In this document: piece after piece, positions 31,862 to 42,599 of the stretch
Position numbering within the stretch: the stretch's first letter is position 1
Layout of the letters: the number at the start of each line of letters is the position of its first letter
Origin: Agrypnia vestita
Taxonomy: Eukaryota > Arthropoda > Insecta > Trichoptera > Phryganeidae
NCBI GenBank assembly: GCA_016648135.1
Contig: JADDOH010023133.1
Location: 39,173 to 103,172, forward strand
DNA length: 64,000 nucleotides
Reading direction: 5' to 3'
Program-made: the position numbers and the translations under genes
Notes under the pieces: generated by a model
The model's input: the letters and a program-made list of their open reading frames with translations, nothing else
Told to the model about the DNA's origin: nothing
Databases searched by the model: none

Positions 31862-32137
31862 AATCAATTATGTATATTATAGATATCTCACAGAGACGAA
31901 ACTGTATTAATTATGGGAAAGTAGGTATAGAAGTCATTTGGGTGTAACAGGACTTATGACCTGTCTTTTTATGGTTGGCTTGAGTGATCACTTTACACAA
32001 TTGTAACATTCGCCATTTCCACCCATGATAGAATATACCATGCTTATTCATTTTTTTGGAAGTTGTATATATGTTCAAATTGCGTGAAGCTTTCATATAT
32101 GAGTTGTAAGCGCCTTTTTCATGCGGCCTGTACAAAG
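31862..32137. repeat. Element F, copy 2 (right arm missing)
   Basis: Matches 24036-24303 almost base for base, from TATATTATAGATATCTCACA to CATGCGGCCTGTACA, then stops where copy 1 has its right arm. Confidence 0.75.
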
Positions 32138-33285
32138 CCATAAAAATTAAAATTATTATTATAATTTACGCGATAGAGGTAGGCGCGAGAGGTTTATCCG
32201 CAAAGGCCCTATACGTCTTGCAGAAAGATCTCGGCTTATCCAGATCTTCCGTTAGTTCCATATTAGAATGCGTATCGAAAACGGCACTAACGCTGTCTTA
32301 TCGGATTTGGTTAGGCAGGGAGAGAGACCGAAACAGTGGAGGTGAGTGCTGATGCATCATAAGGGGGCCCCTTAAACCTACACCCGAGTCACAAGTCCCG
32401 GGCACTGTTCTCGGCTCCCCTCTCTGCAATGCGATGGACCCTGGACCCTGGACCCGGCACCCGCGCAGTGAATCCATCGAATGCTAAGTGTTTCGTCCAT
32501 TCGTCAATTTCTAAATGTAAAATTGCTAAATATGTGACGCCACACTAGGGAGTCTCACAAATGTGACAAGGACGGGGGAGGGGTCAAAAAATCACGAAAT
32601 TAGTGTGACGTACTTTGACTCCTAACTACTGTTCACACTTGCTCATTATTAGCATGCTAATAAATAAGCATGCTCAAAGCTAACAATCAAACACGCTTAT
32701 TACTGGCATGCTCTTGTCATAGAATAGAGACGCTCTTGTTCAAAATGGAAACTGCAAACTGAAATAGAAAATTCATGTGAACCAATAAATCCAAATATTT
32801 TTGATTTTAGTTTTCATAATTTTTATTGTAAGATTCGAATCATTCATGTCTTTTAATAAAGTTTCATAAACACTATTTCTTGCTATATTATTTTTACATA
32901 GCGGTGACCGAGTACTCCACAGACATTCGTGATTTCTTTAATAAGTGACGAAACGTAGTGTTTTATCATCTCCCCAACGCGCCACATTTGTTTCATCTGT
33001 CGCGGACTGAGAAGATCGCATTGATAATCGATACTAGCCGCGAATGACATAAGCATGCTCATAATAAGCGAGCCTGTTCACACATGCTCAAAAGATACCC
33101 CTTCTCATGGTGAATGATATTAGCATGCTCATAAATCAACCACCGGTTGATTTTTTAGCATGCCACTAATGAGCATGCTTATTGCTAGCAATGTGTGTAC
33201 ACACATGCCACTAATAAGCAAGGGCTAAAGAAGGTCAATACTGCGCTTGTTCACGTACCACTAATAAGCGTGTGTATCAGTACCT

Positions 33286-33967
33286 TAACTGAATAATTTC
33301 GTTGCATTGCAATTTTCAATTGCATTTGGAAAATTATCATTAGCGCTCAAACATATTTGTTCAGCTGAAATGAAATCAAACTTAACATTTATCATTAAAA
33401 TCTTTATAAACTTAGAAAACACAATAATATCTTAAAAACTGGATTTTTCGCGCCTGTCAAGTCGTCGCGTGCGCCCGCACGTGAAAGCACCAACGATTGA
33501 AGTTGTAACAGCAGCGACAATGAGCGTTTTTGTTATATCGTGCTACCAAGGAACGCAGGTGGATATGATTAATTTAGAAAAATGGAAATCGCACTCCCAA
33601 GGTACTTATTTATTAAGCAAATTTAATGTCAGGGAATATGTATTGCTAATTGCTACGGCTCGGGAAAAGTGTTAACGTCGGATAATAATTTATTGGGTGC
33701 GTTATCGCAGTAGCAATATCGCTTACGTACCTACACGTCTTATCGCACTACATTGCAATATATATTTTTACAGATAAATATGTTATCTTCTATAGATGGA
33801 CAGATACAGTCGACCCAAATTGCTATGTTGACCGGAAAGTCGTGATATGGCGATAAACAAGTGCAAATTAAAACGTTGATACCCATCTAAGATTTTAACA
33901 GAGGCGCGCATTCACTCTTGCGCGAGACATTCATTGGTCGTCATGTCGCATCTTAATTTAGAAATGT
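33286..33967. other. No recognised feature
   Basis: A small open frame at 33469-33675 (with MSVFVISCYQGTQVD) has a possible donor CAAGGTACTT at about 33599, but no family is recognised. The rest is AT-rich. Confidence 0.3.
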
Positions 33968-34360
33968 ACTGGCTGTGCCCGCGCGGTTTCGCTCGCGTAG
34001 ATTTTTAGTACACCGTCTGGATCGTCATAGAACTTTCGTGAACCTTCTAGAACATTTTCCTTCCAGAACATTCAAGAAATCTATCGAATGTACAGGAACC
34101 TTCTAAACACACCGACACATTCCGCCACTCAGTTTAGAACCTAATAGAACTTTCGGGAATTTTCTAGAACCTTCTCCTTCCAGAACTTTCTAGAGCAGGT
34201 TTTTCCGGAACCTTCTAGACTCACCGGCACAGTCGGCGCGCCTATTATGAAACAATCTGAAGCATTTGCGGCCTTCCCATAACAAAACGATGCGCTAGAA
34301 AGCACATATTCGGCACCCACTCCCACCCCACGCTCAGCCACCCCCACCAAACTCATATTT
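33968..34360 (-). mobile_element. Helitron copy 3, 5'-truncated, with HSE-like tract
   Basis: On the minus strand it reads from GAAAATATGAGTTTGGTGGG through TTATGGGAAGGCCGCAAATG and a short TTC/GAA tract to CGAAACCGCGCGGGCACAGC and CCAGT (33968-33972). This is the same order as copy 1. The terminal CTAGT is changed to CCAGT. The 5' ~170 bases are missing and replaced by mariner sequence. Confidence 0.65.
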
Positions 34361-35393
34361 TCGCCATACACATCATTAATCCTTCGGCTGGCGAAAAATG
34401 TGTATGGCGACGGTGCCGCAAAAGAAAACACAGTGCGTTTTTGGTTCCAACATTTTCGTTCTGGAAATTTCGACCTACAGAACAAGCCCCAAAGTTGATA
34501 ATGAAGAATTGAAGGCTATTGTGGAAGCGGATCCATCGCAAACCACATCCGAGTTAGCTGCAGGCTGCGGTGATAGTGATAAAACTGTTTTAATCCACTT
34601 GAAGCAAATTGGTAAGGTGAAAAAGCTTGAAAGGTGGGTACCTCACGAATTGAGTGAAGCAAATCAACAAACGCGCGTTGACTGCTGCGTTGCATTACTC
34701 AACCGGCACAATAATGAAGGGATTTTAAATCGAATCATTACCTGTGATGAAAAGTGGATCCTGTACGATAATCGGAAGCGCTCATCGCAATGGCTGAACC
34801 CTGCCGAACCAGCCAAACCATGCCCCAAGCGAAAATTGACTCCAAAAAAGTTACTTGTGAGCGTTTGGTGGACTAGTGCTGGTGTCGTTCACTACAGCTT
34901 TCTTAAATCTGGCCAGACGATTACGGCAGATGTCTATTGTCAGCAACTGCAAACCATGATGGAAAAGCTAGCTGCTAAACAACCGAGGCTGGTTAATCGC
35001 TCTAGGCCACTGCTGCTTCATGATAACGCTAGACCACACACTGCACAACAGACGGCTACCAAATTAGAGGAGCTTCAATTGGAATGTCTAAGACATCCAC
35101 CGTACTCTCCGGACCTTGCCCCAACAGATTACCATTTTTTTCGAAATTTGGATAACTTCTTGCAAAGGAAAAAATTCAACTCCGATGGGGCAGTCCAAAC
35201 CGCCTTCAAAGATTTTATTGATTCCCGTCCGAATGGTTTTTTTAGTAAAGGGATCGATGAACTACCTATGAGATGGCAAAAGTGCATAGATAGCAATGGT
35301 AAATACTTTGATTAAATAAATATATTATAATAAAAAAAAATCGGCTTTATGTTCCTCCCATACTAAACGCCAATTTCATATGTAAGGACCTAA
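34361..35393 (+). mobile_element. mariner copy 2, 5'-truncated and fused to Helitron copy 3
   Basis: The right end is the intact mariner tip (to 35393, then TA). The left tip and first ~30 codons are absent. At the junction a ~27-base snippet of mariner lies inverted (34361-34387, CGCCATACACATCATTAATCC) before the plus-strand element begins at about 34396. The result is a short hairpin at the breakpoint. Compared with copy 1, 17 net bases are missing at 34488, between AACAAGC and AAAGTTG. Confidence 0.85.
34491..35315 (+). pseudogene. mariner transposase, N-terminally truncated
   Basis: From residue KVDNEELKAIVEADPS onward, 274 codons stay open to the stop after GKYFD. The DD34D catalytic triad is complete: CDEKW, HDNARPH, SPDLAPTDY with 34 residues between the last two aspartates. 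W is present where copy 1 has a stop (RSSQWLN). The apparent frame start at 34398 is false: its first 31 residues are out of the mariner frame because of the 17-base deletion, and the true helix-turn-helix frame lies upstream in another register. It would be unable to bind its ends. Confidence 0.9.
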
Positions 35394-35640
35394 TATATAT
35401 ATATATATTGATTGATATATTGATTTCAAAGAGGAAAACTTGTAGTGCTGATAATACTAATGTAACATTTTAAAATATTGGCCAAAACTAATAAATAGGT
35501 GAAAAAATTGTTGAAATCTGTCAATAAACAGAGAAAAAGAACGTGAAGTTTAGTGCACTTTAGCGCGGAATGATTGACCTCCACCTCGTCTGTGACGTCA
35601 CGCGGAGCACGAGAGACGACGTCACGCGACTCCACCGGTC
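35394..35640. other. Spacer between mariner and repeat Y
   Basis: TA-rich start followed by a small GC-richer patch (CACCTCGTCTGTGACGTCACGCG). The latter faintly resembles 21370-21390 (GGTCTGTGACGTCA), so this may be the continuation of the repeat family there. Confidence 0.35.
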
Positions 35641-35644
35641 CAAC

Positions 35645-36240
35645 CGAAGTCTGATTTGAAAGAAAAATCATCTTTTAACAGACTATGCGATTTAATTAAT
35701 TCGAATTCTTGAGTATGAGGTATAATTTTTTAAATATTTTTAAATTAATAACACTGAAATTTTCTTAGTACGCATGTAAAATTTAATTAAAATAATCGAT
35801 GTTTTAATGGTTTTATGGATACTGCCATTTGGGAAATAGAACGTTTAATTTGTCTTTTTTAAAACGATGCGTTTAACAACTTGTCGAAAAATATTAATGT
35901 CTGAATAGCACCACTTCTTTTTCAAACTTTATACAATCAATTTGTAAATAAAATACATGGTCTTTATTTGAAAATATAGAGATTAAATGTACCAAAGATA
36001 ACTAACTCTATTGCATGAAAACTAAAATAGTGTTTCGGGGTTATAAATTTTTTAATGTTATAACAATATATTTGTTCATATTTTTTTAAGGAAATGCTTC
36101 AAGAGTAAATGGATCTATCATAATAAAATTGATTAAAAGCTTGTTTAGCTATGGGGTTTTGCAAAATGATTTAATAAGTTTACGTTAAATTTAGCAAATC
36201 GAGAGCAAATACGAAAATCGTGTACTGGGGCCTCTGTGTG
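35645..36240 (-). repeat. Dispersed repeat Y, copy C (inverted)
   Basis: Reverse complement of 20477-21037, from AAGTCTGATTTGAAAGAAAA to the GTACTGGGGCCTC end. It keeps the segment ATGGATACTGCCATTTGGGAAATAGAACG, which copy A has and copy B lacks. Confidence 0.7.
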
Positions 36241-37325
36241 TAAAAGTGGTGTAAATTAATTTAATTCGTTTAATTATATTGAAATGATTTTCTATTCGTG
36301 AATAGCTTTAAAATCCTGCAATTTTCATGTCCCGCGATTTTTCACGGGTTTTTGCTAATATTGAGGTTAAGTTGCCGTGAACAGATTACTCTTTATTTAA
36401 ACAAAATCTTTGTGGTTTAACATAATTACGTATTTAAAAAACTCACATTCAGTATTTGCATATTTTTTTAAAATAATAATAACGATCTAGGTTATATTCA
36501 AGTAAAAATCAACAATAATCGCTAAGAAGTTGCAGTTTCTGGTTTCTCAATATACAGACTTCAATAATTACTTATATTTCAATAATCAATTGTACAATAA
36601 TTACTTGTACATTAATTATTAAAATAAGTAACGAAATTTACTGTCAGAAATGTACACATACGTTTATCGAATAAAACCATGGAAGCAATAACACTAAAGA
36701 TATTGTATTTCAATATTTTCGTTCTAAATATATCAAAGAATATAAAAACACTTAATTTTAACACTTTTTTTATTTAAAAATAACAATTTTTTAACAGATA
36801 AATAATACAATGCGCGGTTAAGATGACATTTGGAATGATTTTTGTCCGGTTTGCGCGGCAAATGAGGTTACTTGACAAATAGAACTCGTTCATTCATTCA
36901 AGATCTTGAGATATAAGCAATGATAAGCTTTGAAAACCCATAAACGCATGTAAAATAGGCCGAATACGTGTCTAGGGAGCGCAGACCTGCGCTCTGGCAC
37001 CCGACCGGTTAAAATTGAATTATTTTTTTTAGCAGCCGGATCTAGGACGCTGAATACATTTGTCACCGGATCGTGAAGTGCCATGGAAACACGGCGTCAC
37101 GTCGGGGAATCGGCAGACAATCTCACGCGATGTTTGCTTAGTGAAAAAGAAGAAGAAGAAGCGCGAGCCGAGCTGATGAAGCGAAGGGCCTTGGGTCAGA
37201 AATGAAGACACCGTGACTGAAAGTGACAGCTATGTTAAAGTAGCAAACAAAAAAAAGCATTGCATTACCCCAGCATACCTTTTATGGTTCTTTAATTAAA
37301 AAAAAATAATAATCTTGGAGAACAA
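36241..37325. other. No recognised feature
   Basis: AT-rich, with a more GC-rich stretch at 36960-37200. The open frames there overlap on one strand and have no known product. Confidence 0.35.
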
Positions 37326-37334
37326 TTCGTAGAG

Positions 37335-37565
37335 GTGGATTGGGCACGCACTAAGAATGTCTGAGGACCGAATTCCCAGGAAAATACTGAGCGCGATTCC
37401 TGAGGGTAGACACAGTCGGGAGAGGCGACTTCAGGAACTGCGCGAGATGATGGGACTACAGCGGACGGAGGCCGCACAATCAGCGCGAGACAGGGACGAA
37501 TGGAAGCGCCCTGTCGGTGCAACGGGTCCCCGACCCGAATAGCACAAGGGGAAGAAGATGATGAA
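37335..37565 (+). pseudogene. LINE reverse transcriptase C-terminal fragment
   Basis: The plus strand reads RMSEDRIPRKILSAIPEGRH, then LQELREMMGLQRTEAAQSA and RDRDEWKRPV, ending in GATGPRPE. This is the distal tail of insect LINE endonuclease/reverse transcriptases (usual pattern GH..RM...R.PK...EG.R..GRP...W...DR..WR). A GGGGAAGAAGATGATGAAT tail follows. The GRP motif is lost. Confidence 0.7.
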
Positions 37566-37696
37566 TAATCTTGACGAAGCCCGGTCTACTGAACAGTACA
37601 CTGCTGAGAAGTCATCGAGATGTGAAAATTGCAAATTTACTAATACCAGTATTTTAAAAAAAAAAATGTATACTTCTGTATTAAAATTTGGTATCA

Positions 37697-37870
37697 AATA
37701 TACAGGGTGTAACAGGGCTAGTCCACAATACTTCACAGGTGGATTCCTGCCTTGATTATCAGTCGAAAATATTCAAGCAACCATGACCTAATATCAATAG
37801 TTAGCGACATCAAAGTTTGCATTGTTCTTCAATATTTTTTACTTATTTTTTGCAATACGTTGGACAGTTA
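37697..37870. mobile_element. P1 MITE, left half
   Basis: TACAGGGTGTAACAGGGCTAG, then GATTCCTGCCTTGATTATC, CAAGCAACCATGACCTAATA and the TTTTTGCAATACGTTGGA region, in the order of P1 2106-2280. It stops there. Confidence 0.65.
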
Positions 37871-38045
37871 ACAAAGCTACTGTTTTAATCCCTGGCGATT
37901 CTGCTGGGCGGAACATGAAATGGTTCGCACCTTTGCTAAGCCCTCGCATATAATTATAGTATCGTTAGGCGGCGGTAGCGACATGCGTTAGGTGGCCGGT
38001 TGAGGCCCCATCTCCGGCCGTTTCGAACGAAATTATGGACGTTAC
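37871..38045 (+). repeat. tRNA-like dispersed repeat T, copy 3
   Basis: TTTAATCCCTGGCGATTCTG, GCGGAACATGAAATGGTTCG, then GGCGGTAGCGAC and GGCCCCATCTCCGGCCGTTT match 47990-48165 in order. The B-box region is partly deleted. Confidence 0.5.
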
Positions 38046-38635
38046 ACGAAGTTACGGTTGATTTTTCGCAATTCGACGGGAAACCACCAGTAGCAGGCAA
38101 CTGTTAAATCTCACTTGCTTATCATCGCTATAATCAGATACAAATCTCAAATAACAGTACCACGAGTAACTGGTTAAAATAACAGCACGACCATAACGAG
38201 AGCTCACCAAATCGTCATGATCGTAGAACAAAGACGGATGTGCGAAAAATTCCATATTTACTTTTTTGGATCGTTAAAAAGTGAAAAAAATAAGCCATCT
38301 AATGGTATATAAAAAGTATTTTTTTCTCATTCATTTAGAAAATACTACGTTTATAACAACGGTAATGATTTGCGATCGTAGAACAATGCAGCTTGTGTGA
38401 TAAAGTCCTTGTACTGCGCGTACTATATTTGAGGTTTGAAAGATATCAACTTTAAATAACTAGCCCAGGTTTCAAAGGAAAATCTTTTGTAGTTATCGAG
38501 CCATGATACAAAGTGTCTTAATGTAAATAAAACTTCAAACTGCTAGAGAAAAATGCAAACTAGAGAAAAATCACACGCGTCGTTGTTCTACGATTATGAC
38601 GATGTACGCGTGAATTAGCAAAGCGATGCAAAGTC
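38046..38635. other. No recognised feature
   Basis: Nothing beyond short frames. No repeat relation was noticed. Confidence 0.35.
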
Positions 38636-38639
38636 ACTG

Positions 38640-39480
38640 ATTAGTGAGTACGTCATCTCGCGACTGGATTATTGTAACTCAATGTATGCAGGATAGCCTA
38701 GGACTCAGCTCGACAGACTTCAGTCATTGAAGGTGACCCACGACATACCCTGGGCTGTTTTATGCGCCGAAGCGTCCATATCAGCCCAACACATTCGCCG
38801 CCTGGTTGGCATTATTTTATGCTAAAGCGTCCTCTCCGCCCGGCCTTGCCTCCCAGCATTACAAGAAGCAAGACCAGGCGAGTCGGTCGCGCAAAACCTT
38901 CAATGTCCCATGCTAAAAGTCTTTATTTTTAAAAGAGGTTTTACAAAATTACCATAAAAGAACATCTATAATCTAAAAAATACAACATAAGAACACCCGA
39001 GGAGACATCGCACGGGACAAAAATAAATCAACACCCCTCCTTGGAGGGAAAGGGACAAAACAAAAATAAAAACATGTAGCACTTGTGCCAGAAAAGGTAA
39101 AACCACCGGTATGACACCGATCAGGAGAGACAACGTAAAATTGACAAAATATGATACAAAACAGAAAGATAACATGGTTGTGCAAATAAAATGGAAAATA
39201 ACGATAGAAAACACAATGAAATTAACAAGAATGTAAAGAGAAAATAGAAGTAATAAACAGAAAAAGTGAAATTGCAAGATTATTAAAAGAAAACAAAGAA
39301 AGACCAATGTAGGGCAGCATGGTCAAGGGTACATCAGGACCACTGAACAGGACCCCTCAGGATTTCCCAACGGGTCACCCAAATTCCCAAAAAAAAAAGA
39401 CTTCAGTCAGTGACGAATGCTGCGGCGAGGCTTATATTTAAGGCATCAAAGTGTAAAAACAATCAGTTTTGTGACAAATT
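38640..39480 (+). pseudogene. CR1/Jockey-like reverse transcriptase fragment split by an insertion
   Basis: 38646-38726 reads VISRLDYCNSMYAG, a stop, then PRTQLDRLQS. Skipping 38727-39397, the same frame continues VTNAAARLIFKASK at 39410-39455. This is the well-known stretch just behind the polymerase core of CR1/Jockey-group reverse transcriptases (SRLDYCNSL...LQ.VQNAAARLI). One nonsense codon precedes the split. The rest of the element is missing on both sides. Confidence 0.85.
38727..39397 (+). mobile_element. 671-bp insertion with poly-A tail and 12-bp target duplication
   Basis: AGACTTCAGTCA stands at 38715-38726 and again at 39398-39409, and the inserted DNA ends with ten A's just before the second copy. 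Poly-A plus a long duplication means insertion by a LINE-type machinery (LINE end, SINE or processed transcript). The interior has no recognised protein. 38755-38820 weakly resembles 21420-21480. The minus-strand hydrophobic frame at 38966-39307 is probably only the complement of an A-rich stretch. Confidence 0.75.
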
Positions 39481-40010
39481 ATAATGGGGTACCCGCTAAA
39501 CAAATATAAACTACCTAAAAGAGGTTCCATGACCGCCACGCGCGGGAAATATCGGCTCTCGTGTCAGGTTAGTCAACAATGATGCTGTTTCAAGAGGAAG
39601 ATTTGTATTAAAAAAAAACTCGACGAGAACGTAAATAATAAATTAAACGAGGTAAATCGCTGTATTTTTTCTTCCGAATGACCTGTGTTTGCATTCACAA
39701 CTGTTCGGACTTTGCACCGTGGAAACTTGTTTCACTCGATGTTTTTGTCAAAACGTTAAGCCTACGACTTTCTTGCTCGCATTCGCCGTTTGAGCCTTCC
39801 GATGTCGGACAGGGGTCCAGGTCGACGGTCTCGATTTGATCTGTCACGGCCCACGTCCACGTATAAAGGTACGGATACACACGCTCACTGGTTACACATG
39901 AGCCATTGCTATTTAGAAGCACGCGTGTACTGTGGAAATTTCACCCAAAGTGTAAAGAATATTTTCTATTCAAAATTAAATAAAGTAGAAACCCTGTATT
40001 TGATTGTGTG
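39481..40010. other. Mostly unrecognised; contains an E-like end at 39866-39930
   Basis: AAAGGTACGGATACACACGCTC...GCTATTTAGAAGCACGC resembles 30219-30575. Nothing else is supported. Confidence 0.35.
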
Positions 40011-40012
40011 TA

Positions 40013-40154
40013 CAGTAGCCGGCAAACATCTTGAAATTCTGCGGCGTAGTGGGGGGACGTTTGCGCATCTACCTTTCTACCAACGAGACCCAAATTTCGT
40101 CTTCTGCGCATTCCCCACTTAGCCAAAGAGTTTCATGAAGTTTGCCGGCAACTG
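40013..40154. mobile_element. 142-bp palindromic MITE, copy 2
   Basis: Inverted relative to 6328-6470: CAGTAGCCGGCAAACATC at the left and ATGAAGTTTGCCGGCAACTG at the right, with TA on both sides (40011-40012, 40155-40156). The centre (TTGCGCAT...ACCAACGAGACCCAAATTT) matches copy 1 as reverse complement. Confidence 0.75.
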
Positions 40155-40156
40155 TA

Positions 40157-40715
40157 CAGCGACTTTATTAAAATTTAATAATTAATCGTAGTCCACATTT
40201 CTTTAAAAAAAATATGCATACGACGAATATAAACAACGTCTAGTTGAGCTTGCAATAAAACCTTAACCGCAAAATATTCCTAAGTATTCTAACGAGTTAC
40301 GACCAATTTAGTTACCTTGCAACCGCAAGTTTGCGAGTTAAAATGATGACAATTTTAGAAAAAAAATGTTAGAGAATTATTTAAACGCATCTCAAATACG
40401 GCCAACAGTTTGCGGCATCTTCTGTAACAATTATAAGCGTGAGTATATTTAAGACAAATAATAAAATATACATTAATATCTAATTTGAAAGGTGAATAAA
40501 ATAGTTTAATGTAGTAGCATTATGCATATGTATATGCAACCCATGTTGGAAGAGGTTAACAGAGACGAGACTTGTCTCGAAACAAGCATAAGGGCGAAAT
40601 GTAACTGAACGCGGAGCGAACTGTCATTCGTTGTCTGTAAACGCAGGGCACGACTAACTGTTGCATACCGTAAAATATAAGACGAGAGATCAAGTCGACG
40701 GGCCCTACGTGAACT
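40157..40715. other. No recognised feature
   Basis: AT-rich then mixed sequence. Nothing supported. Confidence 0.35.
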
Positions 40716-40717
40716 AA

Positions 40718-40860
40718 GGGCCAGTTGTAACAAATTGGTTTATAGTAGTAATCGTTTGCTTAAACTGTAAATTTTTGCGTTTTTGCAAACAAACCCGTTT
40801 TCTTAAAAATCTACGCTTTAAACGAACTATTACTACAAACCGAGTTGATGCAACCATCTC
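40718..40860. mobile_element. Small inverted-repeat MITE
   Basis: GGGCCAGTTGTAACAAATTGG at the left and (reverse complement) GATGGTTGCATCAACTCGG at the right continue as TTTATAGTAGTAATCGTTT versus TTTGTAGTAATAGTTCGTTT. No clean duplication was seen. The GGGCCGGTC word at 44543 may be a stray end of the same kind. Confidence 0.5.
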
Positions 40861-40892
40861 TGAGACATCCACAAAAAAGCAAATATTACACG

Positions 40893-40904
40893 CAGGGTTA
40901 GAGG

Positions 40905-40936
<32 letters not shown>

Positions 40937-41370
40937 TATTATATATCTATATATAATCTCGGGCTGGATATATATCATGATATATATCCAAAAAACTTTC
41001 TGCGGTCGTTATGGCGCTAGTTGTATTTTAAAAATTGCTATAGTTGTTTTCTAGTTTAATTTGTTTCATAAAAACTGTTTTTTATTTCACAAAAAGAAAC
41101 AAACACCCATTACACTACATTAGAAAGGGCAACATAATAATTCATCTACAAAATAAAAATAATAATTTTCTTTTTTTATACTGCACATGAATTATTATTT
41201 ATTATATAAATTAATTGCATACTGTAAAAAGCTAATATACGAAATTAAAAACAACCTGTAGCATTTTTTAAAATACAACTAACGCCATCTATTAACGACT
41301 GCAGAAAGTTTTTTTTTTTAATATTTATGTAATTTGTATATCAAAAATAAAAAACAAGCCATAAATATAG
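40893..41370. mobile_element. Family G element, copy 2
   Basis: Runs from CAGGGTTAGAGGATATATAT through ATATATATCCAAAAAACTTT and CTGCGGTCGTTA to CAAGCCATAAATAT, the sequence order of 661-1028 read in reverse. A secondary inverted repeat (AAAACTTTCTGCGGTCGTTA near 40992, TAACGACTGCAGAAAGTTTT near 41295-41320) lies inside. A (TA)n expansion occupies 40907-40965. Confidence 0.55.
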
Positions 41371-41660
41371 TGTTGTTTAAAAAAATCATTTTGTCATATT
41401 TAACAAAAAAAATAACGAGTAAAATAAAAAAGACTTATAATTAATAAATGAACATACAACCACCGCGGTCGCAGTCACTCATTTACTTACATGTAACTTG
41501 GATGTTATGTTTTTATTGGTTTCGTAATTTATTCGAATTTAGTTTTTTCAAAAGGTAGACTATTTGGCCGTCTTCTCGGTGCATACATGTTTTATTTTGC
41601 TGTGCACCACATTGGAAGCCGCAAATATTCTTTCGACCCCAGCGGAAGAAGCAACTGTAG
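41371..41660. other. No recognised feature
   Basis: AT-rich. Nothing supported. Confidence 0.35.
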
Positions 41661-41664
41661 GTAC

Positions 41665-42559
41665 TAGTGATGGGTCGTCGACGTATTTACCGTCGACGAA
41701 ACGAGACCGTCCACGTCCGTCCATTGACGAAACGATCAACTAGTTGAATTCGTCAACTTCGTTACGCGGACGTTCTATCTAAACATCGGGACGATGGTCA
41801 ACTGTCTACGGTTCGATGCGACGCTGCTCGGCGGCTCAACCGTTGGCTATTTTTATTACGTTAATTTTTAAAATTTAAAGAAGTTCGAAGGAATATAGTT
41901 TCGGGGAAAGTAAAACCGCTACTTGTGCTTATATGTAAAAATAAATATTTTATTATTTATTTGTTTACGCACATTATAGGCTTTTACATATTGTTTTATA
42001 TACTTCTTTCTATATATAATAAAGAAAGAAGTAGGTATACACAACAATATCAGGTGTAAGCAGTAAAATATTAGTTCAATAAAAAATAAAATAATTAAAC
42101 AGAATTGTTTTATTTTATACAGCGCAAAATTGGGAATTCACCGAAACGTCGCACGTGCACATCGCACAAATCAAGTGAAAAATAATAGATAATAGCTTAT
42201 TAAGCCTATCTCACCCTACGCATGCATTCAAATTTCAAGTCTCTGTCATAGTTTGCGTACACAGATCTGCACTCTATGGTCGTGTACTTTAGAGTTGAAA
42301 TGAAATTACCCGTCGAGCCGTCTATGACGTCTATGGCGTCTACAAGTCGACAGCGAGAGATGAGAGAGAAATAAATGGAAACGTTTTGTCTTGCTCTCGC
42401 TCGTTGCTTTGCACTACGTTGAATCTCGAATCGTCCACCGTCCACGGCGTCCGCCGTCCACCGTCTACGAATTCAACTAGTCCATGCGATAAACGTAAAC
42501 CGTCGACGCAACGTCAACGGTTGGTTTCAACTAGTCTGTCCATTCAGCGCCCATCTCTA
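41665..42559. mobile_element. hAT-like non-autonomous element with GTCGACG-rich ends
   Basis: Left tip TAGTGATGGGTCGTCGACG and right tip (reverse complement) TAGAGATGGGCGCTGAATGG have the TAG(A/T)GATGGG form of hAT ends. Both subterminal regions contain GACTAGTTGAATTCGT-like and CCGTCGACG words. The expected 8-bp flanks do not match (GTAGGTAC versus GTTGCAAT), so either one end is rearranged or the duplication has decayed. Confidence 0.5.
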
Positions 42560-42599
42560 GTTGCAATAAGTGAGTATTGATTTAAATCATTGATTTTTT

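Larger units (their letters stand above)
30705..32622. mobile_element. TAA-flanked Harbinger-like element nested in E2
   Basis: Starts GGGCCCATCCATAAAGCACATCACACG and ends CGTGATTTTTTGACCCC-type sequence inverted (right tip GGAGTCAAAGTACGTCACAC as reverse complement). It is flanked by TAA (30702-30704 and 32623-32625), while the intact family member E3 shows a single TAA at this site. A three-base TAA duplication points to PIF/Harbinger-type insertion. Inside lie a SINE (31070-31200), the open frame 31204-31770 and element F copy 2 (31862-32137). No Harbinger transposase was recognised. Confidence 0.65.
30642..33285. mobile_element. Element E2, interrupted by a Harbinger-like insertion
   Basis: The left end (30642-30704, AAGGTACAGATACACATGC...AGCATGCCC) and the remainder (32623-33285) together match E3. 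They include GACGCTCTTGTTCAAAATGG, AGCGGTGACCGAGTACTCC and CGCGGACTGAGAAGATCGC, and the element ends GTGTATCAGTACCTT. The 1918-bp insertion at 30705-32622 splits it. Tips AAGGTAC(A/T)GATACACA are inverted. Long GCATGC-containing subterminal repeats are a feature of the family. No coding capacity was recognised. Confidence 0.75.

Noticed and set aside
34398..34490. N-terminal 31 residues of the 305-residue mariner frame
   Set aside because: Out of register: the proper mariner frame in this stretch is another one, and a 17-base deletion connects the two.
38966..39307. Hydrophobic minus-strand frame that looks like a membrane protein
   Set aside because: The complement of an A-rich stretch inside the poly-A-tailed insertion. 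Runs of Phe/Leu/Ile follow from T-rich codons.
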